Below are positions 55,109-63,832 of a stretch of 64,000 bases of DNA, in pieces (position 1 is the first letter of the stretch; the number at the start of each line of letters is the position of its first letter). The notes below the pieces were generated by a model. That model was not told the origin of the DNA, did no database searches, and was given only the letters and a program-made list of their open reading frames with translations. This DNA comes from Streptomyces umbrinus (GTDB lineage Bacteria; Actinomycetota; Actinomycetes; Streptomycetales; Streptomycetaceae): assembly GCF_030817415.1 (NCBI RefSeq), contig NZ_JAUSZI010000002.1, positions 9,176,001-9,240,000 on the forward strand. The letters run 5' to 3'. A program made the position numbers and the translations under genes.

Positions 55109-55297
55109 TCACCACGTGGCACGCACCTGGCGGATGATCCGCCGGCGCAACCGCACCCTGCGGCTGCCGTCCGGGTGGAGGCTGAGGCGGTCCAACTCCC
55201 AGTGTCCGTACTCGGCATGGTCCGTCAGCAGTCGTGTCGTTTCCTTGCGGGAGACCCCGCGCGGCACGTACACGTCGACAAATTCGTATTCCGGCAT
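55109..55297 (-). CDS. DUF5703-family small protein
   Basis: 62 aa. MPEYEFVDVYVPRGVSRKETTRLLTDHAEYGHWELDRL followed by VRLRRRIIRQVRATW matches the small actinobacterial DUF5703 proteins. It is basic at its C-terminus. The function is unknown. It is divergent from the next gene with only 47 bp between starts, so the two promoters overlap. Confidence 0.88.
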   Translation of the reverse strand: MPEYEFVDVYVPRGVSRKETTRLLTDHAEYGHWELDRLSLHPDGSRRVRLRRRIIRQVRATW

Positions 55298-55344
55298 CGC
55301 ATCTATTGTGCGTGTGGAGGCCGTGTACGGATAGCGTCTGCACT

Positions 55345-56049
55345 ATGTCTGATGCTGCGCAGCCCACCGCTGCCGAGGTACGCGCCGCCGCCGAGGCGGT
55401 CAAGGCCGCGCTCGACCGTCACCTGGCGGCGGTCGAGCGCAGGACGGGTGAGGACGACCCGGCCGTCTACGAGGCGTTCAACGAGCTGGCCGCGGCCGCC
55501 GAGGAGTACGACGAGCTCCTCTACGACCGCTACGACGAGGTCACTCCCTTCGAGATCCCCGGCACCGAGGACGCGCTGCCGTACACCGGGCCGGAGGAGC
55601 CCAACGCGCTGAGCGTGCTGATCCGCCGGGACTACACGGTGGTGGAGCCGCAGCGGCTGCTGGCGCAGGCGCAGCGGGTGGAGGCCGTGGAGGAGTCCGG
55701 GGCCGCGGCCGCGGGCTTCGACGCCGCGTCCGGGACTGTGCACGGCGCCCTGGGCGTCCTCTTCGGGGAGTTCGAGCCCGACGAGATCGCCTCCCGGCAC
55801 AAGGAGTTCGGTCTGGAGGAGGGCGACTCCACGCTGTGGGTCACCGCCGCGGACGAGCCCGCCGAGCCGGGCGAGTGGCTGGAGGCGCCGTTCGACCACG
55901 CCGATCCGCATCAGGTGGTGTGCCGCTTCGACGTCAGCGCCGTCTTCGACGAGGAGGCCGGGGCGGACCTCGACGACGACATCGAGGACGCCGTCGAGTC
56001 GGAGCTCGACGAGGACGAGGACCTGGAGCCGCTGGACGCGGATCGCTGA
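55345..56049 (+). CDS. Acidic conserved hypothetical protein
   Basis: 234 aa, strongly acidic with a Glu/Asp-rich tail. The N-terminal half is helical (AAAEAVKAALDRHLAAVER, FNELAAAAEEYDELLYDRYDEVTPFEIPG); SVLIRRDYTVVEPQRLLAQAQ follows. No signal peptide, membrane helix or known motif is visible. TAGCGT (55332-55337) sits 7 nt before the ATG, indicating a leaderless transcript. The function is unknown. Confidence 0.85.
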   Translation: MSDAAQPTAAEVRAAAEAVKAALDRHLAAVERRTGEDDPAVYEAFNELAAAAEEYDELLYDRYDEVTPFEIPGTEDALPYTGPEEPNALSVLIRRDYTVVEPQRLLAQAQRVEAVEESGAAAAGFDAASGTVHGALGVLFGEFEPDEIASRHKEFGLEEGDSTLWVTAADEPAEPGEWLEAPFDHADPHQVVCRFDVSAVFDEEAGADLDDDIEDAVESELDEDEDLEPLDADR

Positions 56050-56077
56050 GGGTCCCGCCGGTTCGTACCGGTTCGTA

Positions 56078-56118
56078 CGGTGGCGGTCGTCGGGCGTGGA
56101 GCCCGGTGACCGCCACCG
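56078..56118. terminator. Bidirectional terminator between convergent genes
   Basis: CGGTGGCGGTC and GACCGCCACCG (11 bp, perfect) enclose a second small stem CGGGC/GCCCG. It lies between the acidic protein and the RecD-like gene. A 10-bp direct repeat CCGGTTCGTA precedes it. Confidence 0.8.
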
Positions 56119-56178
56119 GCGTGTCCGGGGCCGAAGGCCGGGAGCCGGGGCCCGGAGAGCCGGGCCCCGGGTCGGGCG

Positions 56179-58509
56179 TCAGCCGGCTGCCGGGACCTGG
56201 GCCTTGAGCAGGGCCGGCAGCCGGGTCGTACGCGGCTTCGCGGCGATCTCGGCCACCGCGCGCGGCAGTGCCTGATCCACCCCGTGGACCACGGAGAGGT
56301 GCTGCTCGGCGCGGCCGAAGGCGGTGTAGATCCAGGGCCGGGTGAGCGCCTGGGCGGCGTCCCCGGGCAGGACCACGACCGCGGCGGGCCACCGGGCGCC
56401 GACCGCCTGGTGCGCGGTGAGCGCCCAGCCGTGCCGCACGGTCTGCTCCACGCGCTCCTTCGGTACGACGACGGGGTCGCCCGCGCACTCCAGGTGCAGC
56501 CCGTCGGCGTCGGCCTTCACCACCTGGCCCGGGACCGTGCGGCCCGGCGCCGGGGAGTACGCGATCCGGTCACCCGGGTCGAAGCCGCCGAAGCGGCCCG
56601 GGCCGGGGTTGAGCCGCTCCTTCAGCGCGGTGTTGAGCGCGCGGGTGCCCGCCGCGCCGCCGTGGCCCGGGGTGATCACCTGGGTCTGCTCGGCCGGGAT
56701 CCCGATGGCCCGCGGCACCGAGTCCGCGATCAGCTGCACGGTCCGGTGGACCGCCTCTCGGGCGTCGCGCACCGGGACGATCACGACCTCCTTGCCGGGG
56801 GCCGCCACCTGGTTCAGCTCGCCGATGCCGATGCCCGAGACCAGCTCGCCGACGGGGCCGGGGTCGGGGGTCCGCGAGGCGACCTGCGGGCACGCGCGTG
56901 CGGCGAGCAGATCCGCGAAGACCCGTCCGGGGCCCGCCGACCACAGCACCCCGGGGTCACCGGTCAGCACGAGCCGGGCCCCGTCGGGCAGCGACTCCGC
57001 GAGCATCGCCGCGCTCTCCACGTCGAGCTGCGGCGCGTCGAGCACGATCAGGAGGTCGGTCCGCAGCAGGCCGTCCGTGTCCCGCCCCGGGCCCTCGGCC
57101 CCGGAGAGCAGTCCGGCGACCGTGGTCACGGCCTCGTGGGGTTCGTCACCGCTGGGCGCCCCGACCGTGCTGTCGTGCGGCTCGTCCGTGCCTCGGGCTT
57201 CCTCCACCGTGGCTAGCAGTGCGGCGAACCGGCGGCGGCCGTCCGGGGTGTGGGCGGCGGCGCACACCCTCAGGCCGAGGGACCGGGCGGCCGCGGCCAG
57301 GGCCGCCGGTTCCGCGCGGGACGCCTCGCCGCCGGTGTGCAGGACGAGGCCGTGGCCCGCGACCGCACGGATCAGCTCGGCGGCGGAGCCGGTCGCGGAC
57401 GACTCCCAGTCCGCGGCCGAACCGTCCTCCTTGGGCAGGGAGTTGACCACCCGGGCGAGACCGTCGGCGAGGCTCTCCTCGGCGAGCGCGTACCGCTCCA
57501 GACCGATGAGGACCCGGACCGGGCGCTCCGCCTCGCCCTCTTCGCCCTCACCCTCGTCCTCGGAGGGCGCGGGAGCCGGCGGTGCGCCGGGCTCGTCCAG
57601 CGCGTCCTGGAAGACCAGGGCGTCGCCCTCGGCGAGGGCGCTCTGCACGGCGGCATCGGGATCCGGCACCGAGCGCTGGGCGAGTGCCGCGTGAAGCGCC
57701 TGCGCCTCCAGGGCCGTGTGCCCGGCGAGGGCCGCCTGCTCCAGGAGCCATACCGTGACCGCCCGGCCCCGTCGCTCGTCGTCGGGACCGCACTCCGCGC
57801 CGAGCAGCGCCCGGGCGAACCCGTCGGCCTGCTCGGGCCTGACCCCGGCCACGCGCAGCAACTGCCAGGGGTCCTCGCGAAGTTGCGTGTCCGCCCCTTC
57901 GCCGAGCACAGCGGCGACCTGCGCAGCCAGCGCTTCCGGGGCGCCGCCCTCGACGAGCACGGCCCGTACGGTGTCGACGGCCTCGGAGGCCACCGGTGCG
58001 GGTGTGGCGGAGGGCATGGCCCGGGGTTGGCGCACCGGCTCCGGCGCGGACCTGCGCGGCGCGGGCTCCGGCTCGGTGAAGACGCTCGCCGGGGGCTTCT
58101 CCCCGCTCTCCACCGCCCGGACGGCGGCGAGCAGATCGGCGGCCTTGCCGCTCAGGCGGGCCCCGGCCTGGACGGGCCCCTCCTTCTCCGCCTTCCGCCG
58201 CTCGATCCGCTCCCGCAACTCCCGCTGCGCGGCCAACTCGGCCTCGGCCTCGGACAACTGGGCCGCGGTGTCGGCGGCGGTGCCGTCGCCGGATCCGCCG
58301 TCCGCGGTGGGACCTCCCGGCTCCGACATCCCGCCTTCACCGCTGTCTGTGTCCGTCGCGTCCGTCGTGACTGCGGCGGTTTCGTCGCCGGGGCCGGCAG
58401 GCGCGTGGCTTCCGTCCGCGGAACCCCCGTCGTCGTCGGCCCCGGGCCCCCCGGGCTCCGCGCCGGTCACCGGCTCGGTTTCCTCCGCGGCAGCGGGATC
58501 CGTGGTCAC
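56179..58509 (-). CDS. RecD-like helix-hairpin-helix protein with degenerate ATPase motifs
   Basis: 776 aa from GTG 58509. An acidic, disordered N-terminus (1-85) leads to a coiled segment, then a helix-hairpin-helix region (EDPWQLLRVAGVRPEQADGFARALLG, about 212-237) as in RecD2. Where RecD2 has Walker A (GGPGTGKTT), this protein reads VLHTGGEASRAEPAA (388-403): GG is kept but the GKT is lost. Walker B is LLIVLDAPQLD (486-496) without the DE pair. The C-terminal ALTAHQAVGARWPAAVVVLPGD keeps the UvrD_C_2-like motif. It is likely a non-ATPase DNA-binding paralogue. Its start overlaps the aldo/keto reductase stop by 4 bp. Confidence 0.85.
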   Translation of the reverse strand: MTTDPAAAEETEPVTGAEPGGPGADDDGGSADGSHAPAGPGDETAAVTTDATDTDSGEGGMSEPGGPTADGGSGDGTAADTAAQLSEAEAELAAQRELRERIERRKAEKEGPVQAGARLSGKAADLLAAVRAVESGEKPPASVFTEPEPAPRRSAPEPVRQPRAMPSATPAPVASEAVDTVRAVLVEGGAPEALAAQVAAVLGEGADTQLREDPWQLLRVAGVRPEQADGFARALLGAECGPDDERRGRAVTVWLLEQAALAGHTALEAQALHAALAQRSVPDPDAAVQSALAEGDALVFQDALDEPGAPPAPAPSEDEGEGEEGEAERPVRVLIGLERYALAEESLADGLARVVNSLPKEDGSAADWESSATGSAAELIRAVAGHGLVLHTGGEASRAEPAALAAAARSLGLRVCAAAHTPDGRRRFAALLATVEEARGTDEPHDSTVGAPSGDEPHEAVTTVAGLLSGAEGPGRDTDGLLRTDLLIVLDAPQLDVESAAMLAESLPDGARLVLTGDPGVLWSAGPGRVFADLLAARACPQVASRTPDPGPVGELVSGIGIGELNQVAAPGKEVVIVPVRDAREAVHRTVQLIADSVPRAIGIPAEQTQVITPGHGGAAGTRALNTALKERLNPGPGRFGGFDPGDRIAYSPAPGRTVPGQVVKADADGLHLECAGDPVVVPKERVEQTVRHGWALTAHQAVGARWPAAVVVLPGDAAQALTRPWIYTAFGRAEQHLSVVHGVDQALPRAVAEIAAKPRTTRLPALLKAQVPAAG

Positions 58510-59489
58510 AGCGTGCTCCAGTCGTGATCGGGATAGTGGTGCACCGGCGCTGACACATCGTCGAGCGCTCGGCAGATCTCGTCAGGAAGACTAAGGGTCT
58601 CCACTGACAACGCGGCCGTGAGCTGCAGCGCGTTGCGCGCGCCGACGATCGGGGCGGCCACGCCGGGCCGGTCGCGGACCCACGCGAGGGCCACCTGGAG
58701 CGGCGTCACGGCGAGGCCGTCCGCGGCCGTCGCCACCGCGTCCACGATGCTGCTCGCCGCGTCGTCCAGGTACGGTGCGACGAACGGCGCCAGCTGTTCC
58801 GACGCGCCCCGCGAGTCCGCGGGCGTCGCGTGCCGGTACTTGCCCGTCAGGACACCCCGGCCCAGGGGCGAGGACGGCAGCAGACCGATGCCCAGGTCCA
58901 GCGCCGCGGGCAGCACCTCGCGCTCGACACCGCGCTGCAGCAGTGAGTACTCCATCTGCGTACTGGCCAGGCGCGTGCGTATCCCGGGCGCCGCGAGCTG
59001 CCAGGTCGCCGCCTTCGCGAGCTGCCAGCCGCAGAAGTTGGAGACCCCGGCATACCGCGCGCGGCCGCTGCTGACAGCGATGTCGAGAGCCTGCAGAGTC
59101 TCCTCCAGCGGCGCCTCGGGGTCGAAGGCGTGGATCTGCCACAGGTCCACGTAGTCCGTGCCGAGCCGCGCCAGCGAGGCGTCGAGCGCGGACAGCAGAT
59201 GCCCCCGCGATCCGTCGAAGCGCCGGTCCGGATCGGGCACGCTCCCCGCCTTCGTCGAGATCACCAGATCCCGGCGCGGCACCAGACCCTCCATGAGCTG
59301 CCCGAGGAGGTACTCGGCCTCCCCGTCCCCGTACACATCGGCCGTGTCGACGAGCGTCCCGCCCGCTTCCCAGAACCCCTTCAACAGGTCCGCGGCGTCA
59401 TGCTCGTCGGTGTCCCTGCCCCAGGTGAGGGTGCCGAGTCCGATGCGGGACACGCGAAGGCCGGTACGGCCGAGATGCCTCTGCTCCAT
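58506..59489 (-). CDS. Aldo/keto reductase
   Basis: 327 aa from ATG 59489. The catalytic tetrad is visible: Asp and Tyr in DTADVYGDGEAEYLLG, Lys in VISTKAGSV, His in LWQIHAFDPEAPLEETL. The Gly-rich LGRTGLRVSRIGLGTLTWG and IVGARNALQL are the NADP-binding parts. It is a cytosolic NADPH-dependent carbonyl reductase; the substrate is unknown. The open frame extends further upstream, but that part lacks family similarity. It is translationally coupled to the RecD-like gene. Confidence 0.93.
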   Translation of the reverse strand: MEQRHLGRTGLRVSRIGLGTLTWGRDTDEHDAADLLKGFWEAGGTLVDTADVYGDGEAEYLLGQLMEGLVPRRDLVISTKAGSVPDPDRRFDGSRGHLLSALDASLARLGTDYVDLWQIHAFDPEAPLEETLQALDIAVSSGRARYAGVSNFCGWQLAKAATWQLAAPGIRTRLASTQMEYSLLQRGVEREVLPAALDLGIGLLPSSPLGRGVLTGKYRHATPADSRGASEQLAPFVAPYLDDAASSIVDAVATAADGLAVTPLQVALAWVRDRPGVAAPIVGARNALQLTAALSVETLSLPDEICRALDDVSAPVHHYPDHDWSTL

Positions 59490-59779
59490 GTGGGCTGAGA
59501 TTACTGGCCAGAAGTCGGTGTGTGGGGCCCTGTGGACAACCAGGATCCCGTGATCCCCAACCCGGTCCCTGCCACAAGGGTCCGCCCGGCGGATCATGCC
59601 GGAGACGCGGGGGCCGGCACGCACATCTGCGGCGTTGTCGTCAGTCGACGACGCTCCGCGTCGCCTCCCTCCTCCGCCTTGCAACTGCACGCACCAGACC
59701 CCGCTCAGCCGTGCCCACCAGGCGCCGTGATTTTCCTCCGACCTGATCCGCCGGACAGACCCTGGACCCACCGGCGCGC

Positions 59780-59814
59780 TAGGGTGCCGCACAAGGGACG
59801 TTACTGATCAGTAA
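59780..59814 (+). promoter_or_regulatory. Promoter and palindromic operator of the F420-type oxidoreductase gene
   Basis: TAGGGT (59780-59785) is a good -10. TTACTGATCAGTAA (59801-59814) is a perfect 14-bp palindrome just downstream, where a bound repressor would block transcription. TTACT..AGTAA half-sites are typical of TetR-family operators. The regulator is not in this window. Confidence 0.55.
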
Positions 59815-59826
59815 GGGGAATCGGCC

Positions 59827-60882
59827 ATGCAGCTCGGGATCAACCTCGGCTACTGGGGTGCCGGAATGGACGCGGACAACCTCGCCGTGGCCAAGGAGGC
59901 CGACCGGCTGGGCTACGCGGTCTGCTGGGCCGCCGAGGCGTACGGATCGGACGCGGCCACCGTGCTCACCTGGGTCGCCGCCCAGACCGAGCGCATCGAC
60001 GTCGGCTCGGCCATCTTCCAGATCCCGGCCCGCCAGCCCGCGATGACCGCGATGACCGCCGCCACCCTCGACTCGCTCTCCGGCGGCCGCTTCCGCCTGG
60101 GCCTCGGCGTCTCCGGGCCGCAGGTCTCCGAGGGCTGGTACGGCGTCAAGTTCGACAAGCCGCTGGCCCGCACCCGCGAGTACGTCGAGATCATCCGCAA
60201 GGCCATGACCCGCGAGCGCCTGTCGTACGAGGGCACGCACTGGACCCTCCCGCTGCCGGGCGGCCCCGGCAAGCCGCTCAAGCTGACCGTGCACCCGGAG
60301 CGCGAGCACATCCCGCTCTACATCGCCGCGATCGGCCCGAAGAACCTGGAGCAGACCGGCGAGATCGCCGACGGCGCCCTGCTGATCTTCCCGTCCGCCG
60401 ACCACCTGGAGGACACCGCGATCAAGCACCTGCGCGCGGGCCGCGAGAGGGCCGGGCTGACCATGGACGGCTTCGACGTCTGCCCGACGCTGCCGCTGGC
60501 ACTCGGCGAGGACAAGGACGTACCGGCCCTGGCCGACATGTTCCGCCCGTACACCGCGCTCTACGTGGGCGGCATGGGCAGCCGCAAGCAGAACTTCTAC
60601 AACCAGCTCGCGCAGCGCATGGGCTACGAGAAGGAGGCCGCCGAGATCCAGGACAAGTACCTGGCCGGCGACAAGGAGGGCGCGGCCGCCGCCATTCCGC
60701 AGCAGCTCATCGACCAGACCACGCTGCTCGGCTCCGTGGACCGCATCGCGGACCGGATGAAGGCCTACGCGGCCGCCGGGGTCACCACGCTCACGCTGGC
60801 CCCCGCGGGCTTCACGCTGGACGACCGGATCGCCTCGCTCCGGGCCGGGACAGACGCCCTGGAGCGGGCCGGACTCGCATAA
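59827..60882 (+). CDS. LLM-class F420-dependent oxidoreductase
   Basis: 351 aa, luciferase-like TIM barrel. Diagnostic stretches are QLGINLGYWGAGMDADNLAVAKEADRLGYAVCWAAEAYGSDAATVLTWVAAQTERIDVGSAI, GGRFRLGLGVSGPQVSEGWYGVKF and PLYIAAIGPKNLEQTGEIADG. It is predicted to use coenzyme F420 for hydride transfer to an unknown substrate in the cytosol. AAGGGGAA precedes the ATG. It is preceded by a palindromic operator and followed by a terminator, so it is a single-gene unit. Confidence 0.92.
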   Translation: MQLGINLGYWGAGMDADNLAVAKEADRLGYAVCWAAEAYGSDAATVLTWVAAQTERIDVGSAIFQIPARQPAMTAMTAATLDSLSGGRFRLGLGVSGPQVSEGWYGVKFDKPLARTREYVEIIRKAMTRERLSYEGTHWTLPLPGGPGKPLKLTVHPEREHIPLYIAAIGPKNLEQTGEIADGALLIFPSADHLEDTAIKHLRAGRERAGLTMDGFDVCPTLPLALGEDKDVPALADMFRPYTALYVGGMGSRKQNFYNQLAQRMGYEKEAAEIQDKYLAGDKEGAAAAIPQQLIDQTTLLGSVDRIADRMKAYAAAGVTTLTLAPAGFTLDDRIASLRAGTDALERAGLA

Positions 60883-60913
60883 CACCGCCCACAGCGGGAC
60901 GGGAGAGGTTCTG

Positions 60914-60955
60914 CGGCCGTGGTGGGGGCTCGGGGGGTCTTCCCCGCCACGGCCG
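60914..60955 (+). terminator. Terminator after the F420-type oxidoreductase gene
   Basis: CGGCCGTGGTGGGG and CCCCGCCACGGCCG pair over 14 bp with one G-T wobble and a 14-nt loop. It starts 32 bp after the stop codon. The rest of the gap to 61128 shows no gene. Confidence 0.75.
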
Positions 60956-61128
60956 TCATGGAGAACAACGCGCCACGGCCCGCTCGGTTACGCGCCTCTC
61001 ATACCCCCCGCGTCCACCGTTCGGCGGAATTGTCCGACACAGGTGTTGCCGCGCCCCTGGCTGCCCATTTGACTCGTTCTTTGCGGAGTCCCGCACGGAG
61101 GCGGGAGTCCCGCATGGAGGTGGCACAC

Positions 61129-61917
61129 ATGCTTTCGGCCAAGAGTCTTTTCCAGGAGATCGTCGACAACGACGAGTCGTTCCGGCTCTTCTGTTCCATC
61201 GCCGCCAGCGGAGAGACCCAGGGAGGCTGGGAGAACGCGCGGATCGCGGCCCTCGTCCCGGAGAGCGAACGCGCCCTCGCGCCCAAGATCACCCGGCACG
61301 GCGCCGACGAGGACAAGCACGGGCGGATCTTCAACGCGCTGATGAGGAAGCGGGGCGTCACCCCCGTCGAGATCCCGCCCGAGACCGACTACACGTTGCT
61401 CCTGGAGAAGAACGGCATCGGCCTCGCGCACGACAAGCTCAAACGCGACGAGCCGCTCACCGTCCAGGACATCGTCACCTACCTCTCCCACAGCAGGGTC
61501 ACCGAGCAGCGCGCCGCGGACCAGATGGTGATGCTGCGCAAGGACTTCGGGGACCACCCGGAGATCGGCAAGGCCGTGCGGATGATCTCCAACGACGAGG
61601 ACAACCATCTCGCGTACTGCCACGAGGAACTGCTGCGCTTCGCGGCCGCGGGGCACGGCCGGGCCATCCAGCGGACCCTGCGCGAGTGCGCGCTCGCCGA
61701 GATCGGCATCTACCGGGACGTCAGCCTCGCCGTGATGGGCCACATGGGGCGCATCCTCGGCTGGCCGAAGCCCAAGGCGTCGGCGCTCGCCGCCGGCATC
61801 CACGCCATGTACCTGTACGAGCGGGTCCTCGGCTGGCGGCGCATGGTCTCGCTGGCCGTGCCGGAGCGGCGCGACGCCCTGGGCGGCCCGGCCTCGACGG
61901 CACCCGAGTTCGCCTGA
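61129..61917 (+). CDS. Ferritin-like domain protein
   Basis: 262 aa from ATG 61129, preferred over ATG 61114 because GGAGG (61116-61120) is ideally spaced. It is all-helical with paired carboxylate/His motifs RHGADEDKHGRIFN and ISNDEDNHLAYCHEELL, which fit a di-iron site in a four-helix bundle; SRVTEQRAADQMVML supplies further Glu. The C-terminal helices (IYRDVSLAVMGHMGRIL, ALAAGIHAMYLYERVLGW) are hydrophobic and could touch a membrane. An oxidase or oxygenase role is possible; the substrate is unknown. Confidence 0.85.
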   Translation: MLSAKSLFQEIVDNDESFRLFCSIAASGETQGGWENARIAALVPESERALAPKITRHGADEDKHGRIFNALMRKRGVTPVEIPPETDYTLLLEKNGIGLAHDKLKRDEPLTVQDIVTYLSHSRVTEQRAADQMVMLRKDFGDHPEIGKAVRMISNDEDNHLAYCHEELLRFAAAGHGRAIQRTLRECALAEIGIYRDVSLAVMGHMGRILGWPKPKASALAAGIHAMYLYERVLGWRRMVSLAVPERRDALGGPASTAPEFA

Positions 61918-61924
61918 ACGTGGC

Positions 61925-61965
61925 CCACGCGCGCGTGCTGCCTCGTACGCGGCACGCGCGCGTGG
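61925..61965. terminator. Bidirectional terminator between ferritin-like and corA genes
   Basis: CCACGCGCGCGTGC and GCACGCGCGCGTGG pair perfectly over 14 bp with a 13-nt loop, in the 64-bp gap between convergent genes. Confidence 0.85.
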
Positions 61966-61981
61966 AGCCCGACGGGCGCGA

Positions 61982-62980
61982 CTACAGCCAGCCGCGCCGC
62001 TTGAACAGCCGGAACAGGAGCACCTCCAGCGCGGCCATCAGCAGGATGACCGCCGGATAGGCCCACACCCAGTGCAGCTCCGGCATGTGGTCGAAGTTCA
62101 TGCCGTAGATCCCCGCGATCATCGTGGGGACCGCGGCCATGGCCGCCCACGCGGAGATCTTCCGCATGTCGTCGTTCTGCCGCACGCTCATCTGCGCGAG
62201 ATGCGCCGACAGGACGTCCGAGACCAGCCGGTCCAGGCCCTCCACGGACTCGTTCACCCGGGTCAGATGGTCGCTGACGTCACGGAAGAAGGGCTGCGCC
62301 TTGTCGTGGACGAACGGCACCCCCGGGCCGGAGACGCCCGAGCCCGCGAGGCGGGTCAGCGGCAGGGCCAGCGGTCCGGTGGCCCTGCGGAACTCCAGGA
62401 TCTGCCGCTTGAAGGTGTAGATCCGGGACGCGGTGTGCCGGGAGCCGCCGTCGTTCGGCGAGAACACCTCCGCCTCGACCTCCTCCAGGTCGGTCTGCAG
62501 CTCGGTCGCCACCTCCAGATAGTGGTCGACGGTGTCGTCGGCGATCGAGTAGAGCACCGCCGTCGGGCCGAGGCGCATCATGTCCGGGTCCTGATCCAGA
62601 CGGCGTCGTACGGCCTTGAGCGGCGAGCCCTCGCCGTGCCGCACGGTCACCACGAAGGAGTCGCCCAGGAAGAGCATGAGCTCCCCGGAGGACACGGCGT
62701 CGCTGTCCGGCTCGTACGTGACCGGCTTCAACACCACGAACAGGGAGTCGTCGTACACCTCCAGCTTGGGCCGCTGGTGCGCCTTCAGGGCGTCCTCGAC
62801 CGCCAGCGGATGCAGTCCGAACTCCTCGGTGACGAGATCGAACTCCCGCTCCGTCGGCTCGTACAGCCCGATCCACACGAACGCGTTTCCCGAGGCACGC
62901 GCGGCGTCCAGGGCGTCCGAGAGGTCCTCCGGACCCTCCGTCCGGTGCCCGTCGCGGTAGATGGCACAGTCGACGATCAC
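61982..62980 (-). CDS. corA: CorA-family magnesium/cobalt transporter
   Basis: 332 aa from GTG 62980 (MIVDCAIYRDGH), the usual actinobacterial start. The soluble N-terminal domain carries LHPLAVEDALKAHQRPKLEVYDDSLFVVLKP. Two membrane helices end the protein (WAAMAAVPTMIAGIYGMNF and VWAYPAVILLMAALEVLLF), with the pore motif YGMNFDHMPE between them. It forms a pentameric Mg2+ channel. The basic C-terminus RLFKRRGWL lies inside the cell. Confidence 0.95.
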   Translation of the reverse strand: MIVDCAIYRDGHRTEGPEDLSDALDAARASGNAFVWIGLYEPTEREFDLVTEEFGLHPLAVEDALKAHQRPKLEVYDDSLFVVLKPVTYEPDSDAVSSGELMLFLGDSFVVTVRHGEGSPLKAVRRRLDQDPDMMRLGPTAVLYSIADDTVDHYLEVATELQTDLEEVEAEVFSPNDGGSRHTASRIYTFKRQILEFRRATGPLALPLTRLAGSGVSGPGVPFVHDKAQPFFRDVSDHLTRVNESVEGLDRLVSDVLSAHLAQMSVRQNDDMRKISAWAAMAAVPTMIAGIYGMNFDHMPELHWVWAYPAVILLMAALEVLLFRLFKRRGWL

Positions 62981-63042
62981 GGAGCGTATTCTCCCGTCGC
63001 CAGGGACCCGGCGCACTCGGGCGGCCGCCTAGGCTGGGCCGC

Positions 63043-63729
63043 ATGCCCACCTTGATCCTCGTCCGGCACGGACGTTCCACCGCCAACACCGCGGGACTGC
63101 TCGCCGGGTGGACGCCCGGCGTGGCCCTCGACGAGCGAGGGGCCGCGCAGGCCGCCGCGCTGCCCGGGCGCCTGGCGGAACTGCCGATCGCCGAGGTCGT
63201 CAGCAGCCCCCTGCAACGCTGCCAGGAAACGATTCGGCCGCTCCTCGACGCCCGGCCCGAACTGCGGGTCCACTCCGACGACCGAATCGGGGAGGCCCAC
63301 TACGGCGACTGGTCCGGGCGCAAGCTCGCCGAACTGTCGGGCGAGCCGCTGATGGAGGTCGTGCAGACGCACCCCTCCGCCGCCGCGTTCCCGGGCGGCG
63401 AGTCCATGCGCGCCATGCAGACCCGGGCCGCCGAGGCGGTACGCGAGTGGAACGCGCGTGTGGAGCGCGATCACGGCGGTGACGCGGTATACCTCATGTG
63501 CTCGCACGGCGACATCATCAAGTCTCTTGTCGCGGACGCCCTCGGTCTTCATCTCGACCTCTTCCAACGGATCTCCGTAGAACCGTGTTCCATCACCGCG
63601 ATCCGTTACACACGACTGCGGCCATTTCTCGTTCGCCTCGGCGACACCGGCGATTTCACGTCGCTCGCGCCGCGCGAGGAACCCCCGGCAGGTGACGCCA
63701 CGGTCGGGGGCGGTGCGGGCGCACCGTGA
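63043..63729 (+). CDS. Histidine phosphatase family protein (MSMEG_4193 type)
   Basis: 228 aa. The catalytic LVRHGRSTAN (RHG at 8-10), a SSPLQRCQET segment, the acidic IGEAHYGDWSG and the second His in MCSHGDIIKS complete the phosphoglycerate-mutase-like active site. It removes phosphate from an unknown substrate. TAGGCT (63030-63035) lies 7 nt before the ATG, so translation is leaderless. The next gene is DUF3090, its usual partner in actinobacteria. Confidence 0.93.
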   Translation: MPTLILVRHGRSTANTAGLLAGWTPGVALDERGAAQAAALPGRLAELPIAEVVSSPLQRCQETIRPLLDARPELRVHSDDRIGEAHYGDWSGRKLAELSGEPLMEVVQTHPSAAAFPGGESMRAMQTRAAEAVREWNARVERDHGGDAVYLMCSHGDIIKSLVADALGLHLDLFQRISVEPCSITAIRYTRLRPFLVRLGDTGDFTSLAPREEPPAGDATVGGGAGAP

Positions 63730-63832
63730 TCGTCGGCCGCAGTAGGGTGAAGCGGTCGAAGAAGCGCAGCAGTTGTCAGCAGCAGACGCAGTCGACGGCA
63801 GAAGCAGTCGATCGATCCAATGGAGACAGGAC

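Noticed and set aside
59490..59792. 100-residue N-terminal extension of the aldo/keto reductase
   Set aside because: The family starts at MEQRHLGRTGLRVS; the extension is low-complexity and would overlap the promoter of the divergent gene.
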